Assembly: GCA_030625885.1 (NCBI GenBank)
Contig: DAOUPZ010000018.1
Span: 19,147-83,146, forward strand
DNA length: 64,000 bases
Source of the DNA: Clostridia bacterium
GTDB lineage: Bacteria > Bacillota > DAOUPZ01
Direction of reading: 5' to 3'
Under the pieces are notes generated by a model, which had not been told where the DNA came from, searched no databases, and saw nothing but the letters and a program-made list of their open reading frames with translations. The translations under genes and the position numbers were made by a program. Within the stretch, counting starts at the first letter, position 1; each line of letters opens with the position of its first letter. Positions 26,279 to 34,779 of this stretch are shown here, piece after piece.

Positions 26279-26426
26279 TTAGGTATGGTTATGCTGGAAG
26301 ACAGTTTGCGCGTTTGTGAAATAACCATCTTAATCATTTGTATAAATAACATGCTCATAGTAAAAAATATCAAGCACGTACAAACTTTTTTAGCTTCAAA
26401 GTGGCTGGAAGCATAACCATACCTAA
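26279..26426. repeat. 148-bp element bounded by 17-bp perfect inverted repeats
   Basis: TTAGGTATGGTTATGCT at 26279-26295 and its exact reverse complement at 26410-26426. The outer right end continues AAGTACAACGCTCACAAAAAA; a related sequence (ACCATACCTAAGTACAA, then ACACACAAAA) recurs at 57573-57600. No transposase. It is MITE-like or a structured RNA. An ORF of 102 codons spans it but looks spurious. Confidence 0.6.
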
Positions 26427-26485
26427 GTACAACGCTCACAAAAAAGATATATTTCAAAAATAGGTTTACTGTTTTCATTAAAAAA

Positions 26486-26515
26486 GAAAAAGGGGTGTTT
26501 AAAACACCCTTTTTC
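26486..26515 (-). terminator. Terminator of the glnA-ANTAR unit
   Basis: GAAAAAGGGGTGTTT/AAAACACCCTTTTTC with one bulged G, directly past the ANTAR stop. Confidence 0.8.
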
Positions 26516-26519
26516 CTTA

Positions 26520-27086
26520 CTATAAGGTTTCTATAATATTTTTAGCAACATCTCTTATGCTCTTTCCATGATCCATACTCTGCTTTTGTATCTTTCGATG
26601 GGCTTCCATCTCTGAAAGTCCCAACTTTTTCATTAACAATCCTTTAGCCCTGTCAACCATTTTCCTAGTTTCTAGATCCTCTTTTAAATCTTCTACTTCT
26701 GCCTCTAATCTCTTAATCTGTTGTTTACTAGACAAAATAAGATCAATCGTCCGAATCAATACCGTCCGGTTAAACGGCTTATTAAGGCATACCACATCTA
26801 GATTGCCGCGAAAACTTTCTGCATACTCTGTTTGACTTTTATTCATAAGTAATATGACGGTACATAATTTATCATAAGCAAGCAGTTTAGCTACTTCTAA
26901 CCCAGTCGTATCAGGAAGTTCAAAATTAACAATTAGCAGATCTGGCCGTAACATCCGTACCTTTTGAATGGCTTGACTGCCGGAAGTGCAAACACTTAAT
27001 ACGTGAAAACCATTTTGGGCAAGGACTTGTTTCATCTGATTTGCAGCATCCATTTCATTAATCGCAATCATAACTTTCCGATTCAT
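26520..27086 (-). CDS. ANTAR-domain RNA-binding antiterminator with atypical receiver
   Basis: 188 residues. Residues 4-115 form a response-regulator receiver fold. Residues 125-188 form an ANTAR domain (ETRKMVDRAKGLLMKKLGLS ... EAHRKIQKQSMD). ANTAR proteins bind RNA with two hexaloop hairpins and block transcription termination. The receiver is unusual: the phospho-acceptor position in LLIVNFELPD is Asn, not Asp, and the N-terminal acidic pair reads NE, while the lysine (CLNKPF) is kept. Signalling may thus not use phosphorylation. It follows glnA by 42 bases, with the matching hairpin in the glnA leader. Confidence 0.9.
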   Translation of the reverse strand: MNRKVMIAINEMDAANQMKQVLAQNGFHVLSVCTSGSQAIQKVRMLRPDLLIVNFELPDTTGLEVAKLLAYDKLCTVILLMNKSQTEYAESFRGNLDVVCLNKPFNRTVLIRTIDLILSSKQQIKRLEAEVEDLKEDLETRKMVDRAKGLLMKKLGLSEMEAHRKIQKQSMDHGKSIRDVAKNIIETL

Positions 27087-27128
27087 CCTTACCCTCACTC
27101 CTATCTAAATACCTTCAATGACTTGTTT

Positions 27129-28460
27129 TTAATATTTTGCAAGGTACTGATTAATTTCCCATTCATAAACCTGTGTCCGATATTCATCCCACTCAATTAA
27201 TTTCGCTCCCGTATACCGTTCTAAAATATGACTACCCAGCGCATTCTTAACCAATTCATCTTTTTGCAATTCCTTGATCGCTTGGCAAAGGTTTTCCGGA
27301 AGACTCTCTATACCAGCTGCTTTTCGCATGTCTTCATCCATTTCAAAAATATTCTTTTCTACACTTGCCAATGGCTGAAGGTTATTTTTAATGCCATCCA
27401 GTCCTGCTGCCAGTGAAACCGCAAATGCCAAATAAGGATTGCAAGCAGGATCGGGGTTTCTCATCTCAACCCTCGTACTGGCACCACGTGCTGCCGGAAT
27501 ACGAATAAGAGGACTTCTATTTTTAGCAGACCACGCAATATATACCGGTGCTTCATAACCCGGTACAAGCCGCTTGTAAGAATTGACAACCGGGTTTGTA
27601 ATCGCTGTCATCCCTTTAATATGTTTCATAATGCCCGCAATATATTGATAGGCTGTTCCACTTAATCCCAGCTCATTATCAGGATCATAAAATGCATTTT
27701 TCCCATCCCTGCTAAGCGATTGATTGATATGCATCCCGGAACCACAAACACCGAAAATAGGCTTAGGCATAAAAGTAGCATGCAAACCATATTTTTGGGC
27801 AATGGTTTTTACAGCCAGTTTGAATGTCATGATGTTGTCTGCCGTTGTTAAAGCATCCCCATATTTAAAATCTATTTCGTGCTGTCCCGGTGCCACCTCA
27901 TGATGAGATGCTTCTATTTCAAATCCCATTGCTTCAAGCGTCAAACACATATCTCTTCGTGCATCTTCGCCAAGATCTACCGGTCCTAAATCAAAATATC
28001 CGGCATTGTCATGTGTAACGGTTGTCGGATATCCCTTCTCATCTTTATGGAACAAAAAGAATTCGCATTCCGGGCCCACATTAAATGTATATCCCATCTC
28101 CTCCGCTTCTTTAATGGTTTTTCTTAATACATAACGGGGATCTCCCTCAAACGGTGTTCCATCCGCATTATAAATATCGCATATGAGTCTCGCCACTCTT
28201 CCCGGGGCGGGCCGCCATGGATAAATGACAAACGTATCTGGATCTGGTCTGAGGTACATATCAGATTCTTCTATTCTGACAAACCCTTCTATTGATGACC
28301 CATCAAACATACATTCATTATCCAGTGCCTTCTCCAATTGACTGGCTGTAATGGATACGTTTTTTAGCATTCCAAAAATATCCGTAAATTGTAATCGGAT
28401 AAACCTGACATCATTCTCTTTTACCATCTTCTTAACATCTTCTGTTGTATACTTTGACAT
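27129..28460 (-). CDS. glnA: Glutamine synthetase type I (GSI-alpha)
   Basis: 443 residues, the length of the short, non-adenylylated GSI-alpha enzymes. Signatures: FDGSSIEGF near residue 55, the ATP-binding [17 protein letters not shown], and the glutamate/ammonium site [13 protein letters not shown]. It makes glutamine from glutamate, ammonia and ATP. GAGAGGGG precedes the ATG. The transcript begins near 28580 and contains a terminator-like leader; the next gene encodes an ANTAR protein, so control by antitermination is likely. Confidence 0.97.
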   Translation of the reverse strand: MSKYTTEDVKKMVKENDVRFIRLQFTDIFGMLKNVSITASQLEKALDNECMFDGSSIEGFVRIEESDMYLRPDPDTFVIYPWRPAPGRVARLICDIYNADGTPFEGDPRYVLRKTIKEAEEMGYTFNVGPECEFFLFHKDEKGYPTTVTHDNAGYFDLGPVDLGEDARRDMCLTLEAMGFEIEASHHEVAPGQHEIDFKYGDALTTADNIMTFKLAVKTIAQKYGLHATFMPKPIFGVCGSGMHINQSLSRDGKNAFYDPDNELGLSGTAYQYIAGIMKHIKGMTAITNPVVNSYKRLVPGYEAPVYIAWSAKNRSPLIRIPAARGASTRVEMRNPDPACNPYLAFAVSLAAGLDGIKNNLQPLASVEKNIFEMDEDMRKAAGIESLPENLCQAIKELQKDELVKNALGSHILERYTGAKLIEWDEYRTQVYEWEINQYLAKY

Positions 28461-28485
28461 TCAAAAAACCCCTCTCTTTATATGA

Positions 28486-28586
28486 TATCAAAAAATAAAG
28501 CGTTCATTCCAGTTAGAGACACTTTCCCCTAACCGAAAGAACGCCATTGTTCTTATGACAGCCTATTAATTTAGGTTGCATCATTA
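28486..28586 (-). promoter_or_regulatory. glnA leader: hexaloop hairpin and intrinsic terminator, candidate ANTAR target
   Basis: On the minus strand, hairpin P1 is CCUA-AAUUAA-UAGG with AUGA/UCAU pairing below. About 16 bases later, a 19-bp stem starts GCGUUCUUUCGGUUAGGGG, has loop AAAGUG, and closes with UCUCUAACUGGAAUGAACGC (one bulged U). It is followed by UUUAUUUUUU. Loop AAAGUG fits the ANTAR hexaloop rule (A1, G4). P1 has A1 but U4. The structure ends about 35 bases before the glnA ATG. Confidence 0.75.
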
Positions 28587-28596
28587 CTTGACTTTA

Positions 28597-28625
28597 CAGT
28601 ATTATACCATAAATCCATCTAAATG
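28597..28625 (-). promoter_or_regulatory. glnA promoter
   Basis: TTGCAT, 16-base spacer, TATAAT on the minus strand, with TGG just before the -10. Start site expected near 28590. Confidence 0.7.
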
Positions 28626-28660
28626 CAAGCCAAGATTTTCAAGCATACTTTGGTGCCTTT

Positions 28661-30223
28661 TTATTTGTTGCCTTTTATTAATGAAATTAACTGCAAATCC
28701 TGCTTGCTAATGCCGCCTAAAATGAGCAAAACAACCCCATAGATCAACATACCTGCCATAACAGACCCCAGCGTGCTGAGGGTATTACTGGCTGACTGAG
28801 CAAACAACCAGCTATAACATTTGGTAACCCCAATTTGCATCCCTACTACGGCTATACCCGGTTTAATTAAAATATGGGTTAGCTGAGGGATTTTTCCCGT
28901 ATAGCGAATGACATACCACAAGTTTAATAAGGCCGCAATCGAAAAACCAATCGCCGTACCCATCGCCGCCCCTTTAATCCCGTATTCCGGCAGGGCTGTC
29001 AACCAATAACTAATGACAACATTGATGGCAACACCAATTAAAAGATTTTTAGCAGGTAATATGGTCTTTCCCAATCCGTTTAATATCCCCCCCGTTGTTT
29101 CCCCCAGGCAGGTAAATAAAACCGCAATGGACAAATAGCGCAAAGGAATGCCTGCTTCCCGCACCCCAAAAAGAAATTCGCAAATCTGGGGCGCTAACGT
29201 ATAAAGGCCGACAAATGATGGCAACCCCAAAAACAAAGTCAGTCGCAGCGCCTGCTGTACCCTGTCGCCAATGAGCGTTACATTATGTTTGGCCTGAGCT
29301 TCAGAGATAGCCGGTACCAGACTGGATGCAAGAGAAGTGGTAAAAATGGTTGGAAATTCAATGAGGACAAGCGCCATCCCCGTTAACTGCCCATAAAGCG
29401 CGGTAGACATCGCCACTGAAAAACCAGCAGCCTGCAGACGGCAAGGCACAATCACGGCATTAATTAAATGCATCATGGGCTTTGCTAAAAACCCCAATGT
29501 AATGGGGACGGACAATGTCACAATCCGCCGTGCCAAAGCTCCACGGCTGTCACTATTTTGACAGCGCTGCGGAATGGTCTGCAGCAGCTTTCCCTTATTT
29601 CGCCCGTAAATGATGATTAATACCACCAACCCCAGTACTGCACCCGTCGTAGCGCCAAAAGCAGCACCGGCAGCCGCTCTAGGCAGTCCAAGGGGCAGCA
29701 AAACCACGGCCAGCCCAACCATCGTTACCGCCCGCATCATTTGCTCTGTAACCTGAGAAACGGCTGTGGGCGTCATCACCTGTAACCCTTGAAAAAACCC
29801 GCGGAAAGCAGACATTACCGATACCAAAAAAACCGCCGGTGCAATGGCTAAAATAGAATAATAAGAACGCGGATCCCCCAATACATTTTCTGCTAAGTAC
29901 CGTGCCTTAAACCATAAAAGTAAACTAAATACAAAACCGCTGATACTCAAAATGGCCAGTGCCAGACGGAAGACCTTCTGAACCCCGTTGCGATCCCCCT
30001 CCGCCACTTTCTCTGCTACCAGCTTGGAAATAGCAACTGGAATACCCGCCGTAGACATGACCAGCATCAGTCCATAAACCGGATATGCCATTTCAAACAG
30101 CCCGATCCCTTCCGAGCCAATCAACCGTGTCAGCGGAATACGCGAAATCGCACCAATCACCCGGCTTAAAAGCCCGGCAATGGTTAATATCAATGCACCT
30201 TGAAAAAAGGATTGTCTGCTCAT
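28661..30223 (-). CDS. spoVB: Stage V sporulation protein B-like polysaccharide flippase
   Basis: 520 residues with about 14 hydrophobic segments; MOP/MATE-type exporter of the polysaccharide synthase (PST) group. N-terminal FFQGALILTIAGLLSRVIGA and RIPLTRLIGSEGIGLFEMAY with MAYPVYG are typical of SpoVB/YabM. Its Bacillus relative is required for spore cortex assembly, probably as a lipid II-type flippase. Position upstream of mazG-hup-rqcP-yabP supports the spoVB identity over a generic O-antigen flippase. Its base composition is slightly GC-richer than flanking genes by eye. Confidence 0.9.
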   Translation of the reverse strand: MSRQSFFQGALILTIAGLLSRVIGAISRIPLTRLIGSEGIGLFEMAYPVYGLMLVMSTAGIPVAISKLVAEKVAEGDRNGVQKVFRLALAILSISGFVFSLLLWFKARYLAENVLGDPRSYYSILAIAPAVFLVSVMSAFRGFFQGLQVMTPTAVSQVTEQMMRAVTMVGLAVVLLPLGLPRAAAGAAFGATTGAVLGLVVLIIIYGRNKGKLLQTIPQRCQNSDSRGALARRIVTLSVPITLGFLAKPMMHLINAVIVPCRLQAAGFSVAMSTALYGQLTGMALVLIEFPTIFTTSLASSLVPAISEAQAKHNVTLIGDRVQQALRLTLFLGLPSFVGLYTLAPQICEFLFGVREAGIPLRYLSIAVLFTCLGETTGGILNGLGKTILPAKNLLIGVAINVVISYWLTALPEYGIKGAAMGTAIGFSIAALLNLWYVIRYTGKIPQLTHILIKPGIAVVGMQIGVTKCYSWLFAQSASNTLSTLGSVMAGMLIYGVVLLILGGISKQDLQLISLIKGNK

Positions 30224-30334
30224 CTCTTCACGCCTCCATTATTTCACTTTATCCTCCTATATTTACGCAATGAGAAGCGGTAATATGCATAATCCTTCAG
30301 TTATTAGCGATCAGCTTAAAGGGAAAATTAATAA

Positions 30335-30362
30335 GGCTCAAAGGTAAAGGCCAAAGGCTAAA
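30335..30362. repeat. Heptamer block (GCTAAAG family)
   Basis: GCTCAAA GGTAAAG GCCAAAG GCTAAAA, four units in exact 7-base register, in the 242-base spoVB-pilO gap. Confidence 0.7.
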
Positions 30363-30379
30363 ATATCAAGCGCTAAGGC

Positions 30380-30435
30380 AAAAGATAATAAAAAATGAAG
30401 CACTTTAAAAAGCGCCTCATTTTTTATTATCTTTT
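30380..30435. terminator. Terminator at the end of pilus operon 1
   Basis: 19-bp perfect arms AAAAGATAATAAAAAATGA/TCATTTTTTATTATCTTTT around GC-rich inner pairs. Confidence 0.8.
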
Positions 30436-30465
30436 GTATCTTTAAAACAAACCCAAATTTTTATA

Positions 30466-31182
30466 CTAAGGTTGAACTTCAATTTGCCCTTCAGACTCTT
30501 GCACTTCGGGCTGCATACTCACAAAGGGATTATCTCGCCCAAACTTCCAATTTTTTATATCATCCAAAAAAAGACGCCCCTCGGGTGTCGGCAAAGAATA
30601 AATATATAAAAGCAGTTCAACTTCAACCGTTCCTTTTGTCAATGATTGCACCCTTTCATCCGTTTCTGATTCCAATTCTTTTTCCATTCTATGAAACTTA
30701 AGATCTCCAATTGTTGTTACATTACTTTGATTTTCTAGATCATCAATCACCTCAACCACACGGCGATAATTTCCATCTAATTTTAAGTCAACCGGTAAAA
30801 CAAGAACCGTCTGCTGGTCAATAATATCTTGCGGCTCAAAAAAATTTAACAAGACTTCTTTCTGTGCTAACTTACGACTAAATTCAACTAAAAACAATCC
30901 ATCTTTCATATCCGTATTAAACTGACTGCGTGCCCTTTCTAATTCTTCCTGACATGTGATCAGTAATTCTTTTTCTTCTTTAATCATCATAGAAATATCT
31001 TTGCTTTGCGTTATTTCTTCTGATAGTTGCACAATTTGTTTCTTAACCTGCTGATTTTGTTTGAAATAAGGGATTGCCTTTTGAAAAACAAAAAGGGAAA
31101 ATAAAACAGCCAGAAAAAAAGACACCCCTATGATTCCATGCTTTTTATTTATTTTACCGCTTATTTTCTCCCACACCTTCAA
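30466..31182 (-). CDS. pilO: Type IV pilus inner-membrane protein PilO, operon 1
   Basis: 238 residues. Short cytoplasmic part, one transmembrane helix (about 17-35, GIIGVSFFLAVLFSLFVF), coiled coil (about 40-95) and a ferredoxin-like periplasmic-type domain. PilM-PilN-PilO form the alignment complex linking the assembly ATPase to the pilus base. Start overlaps pilN by 29 bases; the TTG at 31182 after GAAGGGA is used, with an in-frame GTG two codons later as an alternative. Last gene of operon 1. Assignment rests on topology and gene order more than on sequence. Confidence 0.8.
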   Translation of the reverse strand: MKVWEKISGKINKKHGIIGVSFFLAVLFSLFVFQKAIPYFKQNQQVKKQIVQLSEEITQSKDISMMIKEEKELLITCQEELERARSQFNTDMKDGLFLVEFSRKLAQKEVLLNFFEPQDIIDQQTVLVLPVDLKLDGNYRRVVEVIDDLENQSNVTTIGDLKFHRMEKELESETDERVQSLTKGTVEVELLLYIYSLPTPEGRLFLDDIKNWKFGRDNPFVSMQPEVQESEGQIEVQP

Positions 31183-31870
31183 TCCCTTCTTTCAAAACCG
31201 CTCTAATCATAAAATTAAACAGATCGGCCTCCTGTTCCCTATTGATATATTGCAAATTAACCTTTTCAAAAGAAGATTGGGTATTCAATTGATAAACAAA
31301 TCGACCAATATATTCAGCACTTGTACTCATACCACTAATCAATATCTGACCCGGACGCCGTAATACCTCTTCTTCTACATTTTCATCATTCTTTTCTACC
31401 ACATGGTTTTTTTCTTCCTGTCCATGCGTCAAATCAAACAGGCCCTGCACATCAAGTGTTTTTTCTTGAACTTCGTTGTCTTTTTCACTTTCATGATGAC
31501 TTTGTAATGAAATAAACCAAACATCATCTGATGGAACACAATCATCAATCACGGCCAGTACTTTTGGCCAACGCCAGCGACCTTCTGTGATAAACTGTAA
31601 TTTTTGTATTTCTAATTCCAGTTGCTCTCGCTGCAATTTTAATTCACTTAATTCTTCCTTTTCAATTTGAATGGCTTTATGCTCTGTTTTTAAATGAGTT
31701 AACTGAATCTGATCATTATCATGCTGTTCTTGTAAATAAATAAAAGAACTGATTCCAATTCCCAACAACATGCAGAACAGTAATGAAATTATAATCACAA
31801 ATTTTATTTTCTTTCTTCGCTTAATAATATTCTGTGGCAAAAAGTTGATGTCTTTTTTTTGGCGATCCAA
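31154..31870 (-). CDS. pilN: Type IV pilus inner-membrane protein PilN, operon 1
   Basis: 238 residues. The N-terminal INFLPQNIIKRRKK segment is the conserved PilN peptide that docks into PilM (family consensus INLLP). A transmembrane helix at about 24-46 is followed by a coiled coil and a small domain. The insert KDNEVQEKTLDVQGLFDLTH plus an acidic run EEKNHVVEKNDENVEEE makes the middle part unusual. TTG start following GGTGGG. Seventeen bases downstream of pilM. Confidence 0.85.
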   Translation of the reverse strand: MDRQKKDINFLPQNIIKRRKKIKFVIIISLLFCMLLGIGISSFIYLQEQHDNDQIQLTHLKTEHKAIQIEKEELSELKLQREQLELEIQKLQFITEGRWRWPKVLAVIDDCVPSDDVWFISLQSHHESEKDNEVQEKTLDVQGLFDLTHGQEEKNHVVEKNDENVEEEVLRRPGQILISGMSTSAEYIGRFVYQLNTQSSFEKVNLQYINREQEADLFNFMIRAVLKEGIEGVGENKR

Positions 31871-31887
31871 ATGTTAATCCCACCTTA

Positions 31888-32904
31888 CTATGCTTCCAAT
31901 GAATGACCTGGTAATCTATCAGAGTAATCGTTTCTCTGTACCTTGCGGGAAATTAAACACAAATTCTTCTCTCTTAGCATCAGCCCTATATTACTCGCAT
32001 AAACAGCAGCTTCATTAGCAATCGCCCTTCCCTTCCCTTTAAATTCCAGAGGGCCTAATACGGAAAGATCTGCAATTACGGGCACTGAAAATTCGCGTCC
32101 AAATATGTAATCAATGCCGGGCATTGACGCCATCTCTCCCACGATAATGATTTTATCAATTGTTTTCCCAAAATTTCGAGAAGAAAAATACTCTAAATAG
32201 CCTTGTACTTCTTTAGATAGCACTGTAAAATCACATGTTTCATTAATCATATCCACCTGACAAGGAACATCTGCATATAAGAACAACGTCTTTCCTTTAA
32301 ATATAGTAATCCGTGTCCCATCCTGATTGCTTTCCAAAACCAATGTATCCTGATATAAAAAATGGCTGAAGAGACGATGCATGATATTGGGCAAAACATC
32401 TATCGCCATGGGTTTAAGTCGAATTTCTTCCAAAAGTTCTATCATCTGTTCCAACAATTGATTTTTAACAGCTGCCAATAACAACAACCACTCTTCTTGT
32501 TCCTTTTCACTTCTTTTCTCCAATATATGATAATCATAGGTATATTCTTTCAAATCTACAGGCAAATAACGACTGACCTCCATTTTCATCATGCTGGCCA
32601 AATCTTTTTCATTCATAAAAGGCACGTTAACGTTACGTGTCAAAATACCACTTTGACCCATACCGACCACTACTTTTTTAGCTTTCATTTTATTCTTTTT
32701 TAAAAAGTCCTGTAAAACACGACCGTTCTTTTTTAATTGTTGCGGCTCCATTTTTTCTGCGAAAGAATACGGCAGTAACAAGGTACCATATGAATCTATT
32801 ACAAATTTCAAATCATGATGACGGGTATATCCTTGAACCATTCGTACACTCTGATCTCGAAAATCCATAAAAAGCGTGGGAAAAATATTCGCTTGTCGTT
32901 TCAT
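31888..32904 (-). CDS. pilM: PilM-like actin-fold protein with degenerate nucleotide motifs, operon 1
   Basis: 338 residues in the pilM position. The fold order of PilM/FtsA proteins is visible (MKMEVSRYLPVDLKEYTYDY, matching the EAxxxIPxxxxE region; IIIVGEMASMPGIDYIFG, matching the GGGA..pG region). The ATP-binding phosphate loops are eroded: LFMDFRDQSVRMV stands where operon 2 PilM has LGIDIGTSYIKIV, and LESNQDGTRITIF where it has IDMGGGSTNVVI. It may act as a scaffold without binding ATP. Confidence 0.82.
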   Translation of the reverse strand: MKRQANIFPTLFMDFRDQSVRMVQGYTRHHDLKFVIDSYGTLLLPYSFAEKMEPQQLKKNGRVLQDFLKKNKMKAKKVVVGMGQSGILTRNVNVPFMNEKDLASMMKMEVSRYLPVDLKEYTYDYHILEKRSEKEQEEWLLLLAAVKNQLLEQMIELLEEIRLKPMAIDVLPNIMHRLFSHFLYQDTLVLESNQDGTRITIFKGKTLFLYADVPCQVDMINETCDFTVLSKEVQGYLEYFSSRNFGKTIDKIIIVGEMASMPGIDYIFGREFSVPVIADLSVLGPLEFKGKGRAIANEAAVYASNIGLMLREKNLCLISRKVQRNDYSDRLPGHSLEA

Positions 32905-32982
32905 TTGACCACCCTATCCATCTTTTCTTCCGTAAATGTGTTTTTTCTCCAAAGTTCGTTCTTTTTCCTGCAAAAAAAAGAC

Positions 32983-34206
32983 TTATTTCCTTAAAACTGT
33001 AAAATCATAAAAATAATTAATGCCTTCCCAAACTTGCAAACCCGTATGCCTTTTCTCTGGATCTTTCGTATAGGATGGATCATGATCCAAAATAGGACTT
33101 TCCAAAATAGCCATCACCGGGTTGCCGCTGTTATCCTGATTGATACGAACCTTCTCATCCCATCCTTCCGGCTGTAAAAAGATATCGACTGCTCGCTCAT
33201 CCTGCCCCTCAATATTAACCGTTTGTACCGTAATGGTCAAAATGTCTTTATTTCCCCAAAATGAATAATTTTCCAGTTGAGATGGGATTTCAAAGGTATA
33301 AATAGCATCCTTCTCAACACCATCACTTCTAGGACAAATTGCAAAAGTCTCCCCCGGCATATATTTAAAAACATATCCAAAATCATTCTCATTATCATCT
33401 TGCTCTCTAGCAACATTTTCTGTATCTAAAAACACCCCGTAACCATTACTCACATGATTCTTTTTATCTAAAAGCTCTGCTATCACTTTTATTTCATAAT
33501 CTTGATATCCCAATATCGGCATAAAAAGCCGAAGATCGCCTTTGTCTTTGTTTTCCACATACGTACGGTTTCCATTGAATTTCCAATCTTGCTGCAAATT
33601 GTCTCCTGCCGCTGGGAAGATAATTTCCTCCTCCCAAAGCAAATTCCCCGTTTCAATCATTGGCGGTGTCACATTGACACTAGAACTTTCTCCCTTATAG
33701 GAATCCACACTGCCATCGGCATAATACCAAACCTTTACTTGATATTTATACAACGTATCCTGTATCGTCGCTTCAATATCAAAAGTAAGAAGATGAGGCT
33801 CATCCTGTGATACAGTCGGTTCTATTTCTCCAGACGGCTGCACTTCATAGGCAGCCTTAACCTGATGATCATCCTCTTCCAGCCCATATTGCAACCGAAT
33901 GCTTTTTTTCAAAAAAACCCACTTGGTATTCAAAAGGGGTAAAAATTCTGCGGTATCTGCATTTTGGGTGAGTGTCACCACGCCTTCTTCATCTGTTTCG
34001 CACAACCCGGCAATATAATTATGCCATTCTTTAATGATCAAATCTGCCCCGGATTCTGCCAGATAAAAAGCCTGGATTTCCTCTCCATAGTCATTCACCA
34101 GAGTTGTTTGTGACGTTGAAGTATAAATAACCATCGTTCCAATCACCATCAAAACAGACATCACAATGAGAACCAGTGCCAGAGCTACCCCTTTTTCATT
34201 ATTCAA
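32983..34206 (-). CDS. PilX-like minor pilin with large C-terminal beta domain, operon 1
   Basis: 407 residues. N-terminus NNEKGVALALVLIVMSVLMV is a pilin-like hydrophobic helix after KG, followed by the PilX/GspK signature AFYLAESGADLIIKEWH. Beyond residue about 200 is a long beta-rich region with GYGVFLDTE, WGNKDILTITVQTV and TGLQVWEGINYFYDFTV, reminiscent of concanavalin/LamG-like folds. It may be a tip adhesin. The track start is a TTG far from the ribosome binding site; a CTG at 34218, seven bases after GGAGG, would give MFNQLNNEKG and fits better. Confidence 0.75.
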   Translation of the reverse strand: MNNEKGVALALVLIVMSVLMVIGTMVIYTSTSQTTLVNDYGEEIQAFYLAESGADLIIKEWHNYIAGLCETDEEGVVTLTQNADTAEFLPLLNTKWVFLKKSIRLQYGLEEDDHQVKAAYEVQPSGEIEPTVSQDEPHLLTFDIEATIQDTLYKYQVKVWYYADGSVDSYKGESSSVNVTPPMIETGNLLWEEEIIFPAAGDNLQQDWKFNGNRTYVENKDKGDLRLFMPILGYQDYEIKVIAELLDKKNHVSNGYGVFLDTENVAREQDDNENDFGYVFKYMPGETFAICPRSDGVEKDAIYTFEIPSQLENYSFWGNKDILTITVQTVNIEGQDERAVDIFLQPEGWDEKVRINQDNSGNPVMAILESPILDHDPSYTKDPEKRHTGLQVWEGINYFYDFTVLRK

Positions 34207-34229
34207 TTGATTAAACAGAGTACCCCCTC

Positions 34230-34739
34230 CTAACCTGGCTGGTAATGCCGCGCTAGCCTGATCTGCGTTATCAAAGTAAATGGACGTTCCTGTGAGTGAT
34301 TGAGATTAAGAACTTCAATATCAATCTTTAGAAGATGATCACTCTGAGTAAAATTCAGGGTTTGAATATCCGCCACAAAAGAATCACCCTGATGGTTTTT
34401 TAACACTCCGTTCTGATTGACCTCGTCCCAGTCTAAATAATATAAAGCCGCTCGGGGTCCCGTCATTTTGGCAAAATCAATTAGAACCTGACCGTCTTCC
34501 CCTTTGACTTCTGTTCCGGTCACTTCGATCGTTTCATAACGCTGCAAAAGTTCCGTCATCCGCTGCATAGCCATCCTGCATCTCAATTCAGCTATCATTT
34601 CATCATTATGCGCATTGAGAAAACGAAAATTAAAATTTAAAAACCCATAAACCGTTGAAATAAAGATACCCACCAAAGCAACGGCTAACATCAATTCCAC
34701 TAACGTAAAACCTTTACTATCCCGCCATATCCTTTTCAT
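34230..34739 (-). CDS. Type IV prepilin-like protein, GspJ/PilW type, operon 1
   Basis: 169 residues with the class III signal peptide RIWRDSKG/FTLVELMLAVALVG, cleaved after glycine and with glutamate at +5, followed by a long N-terminal helix. Minor pilins of this type prime pilus assembly. The ATG at 34739 follows GAGGTG; the track GTG is two codons upstream. Located between two other minor pilin genes. Confidence 0.88.
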   Translation of the reverse strand: MKRIWRDSKGFTLVELMLAVALVGIFISTVYGFLNFNFRFLNAHNDEMIAELRCRMAMQRMTELLQRYETIEVTGTEVKGEDGQVLIDFAKMTGPRAALYYLDWDEVNQNGVLKNHQGDSFVADIQTLNFTQSDHLLKIDIEVLNLNHSQERPFTLITQIRLARHYQPG

Positions 34740-34779
34740 AGGCACCTCACTTCACATAGTCACCTCAATAAATCAGCCG

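Noticed and set aside
26170-26478. 102-residue ORF on the minus strand
   Set aside because: No ribosome binding site, runs through the 17-bp inverted repeat element and two hairpins, and has an odd composition. Better explained as a chance ORF over the repeat element.
28486-28586. Glutamine riboswitch in the glnA leader
   Set aside because: The conserved core of the glutamine aptamer was not seen. A hexaloop terminator plus an adjacent ANTAR gene gives a simpler reading.
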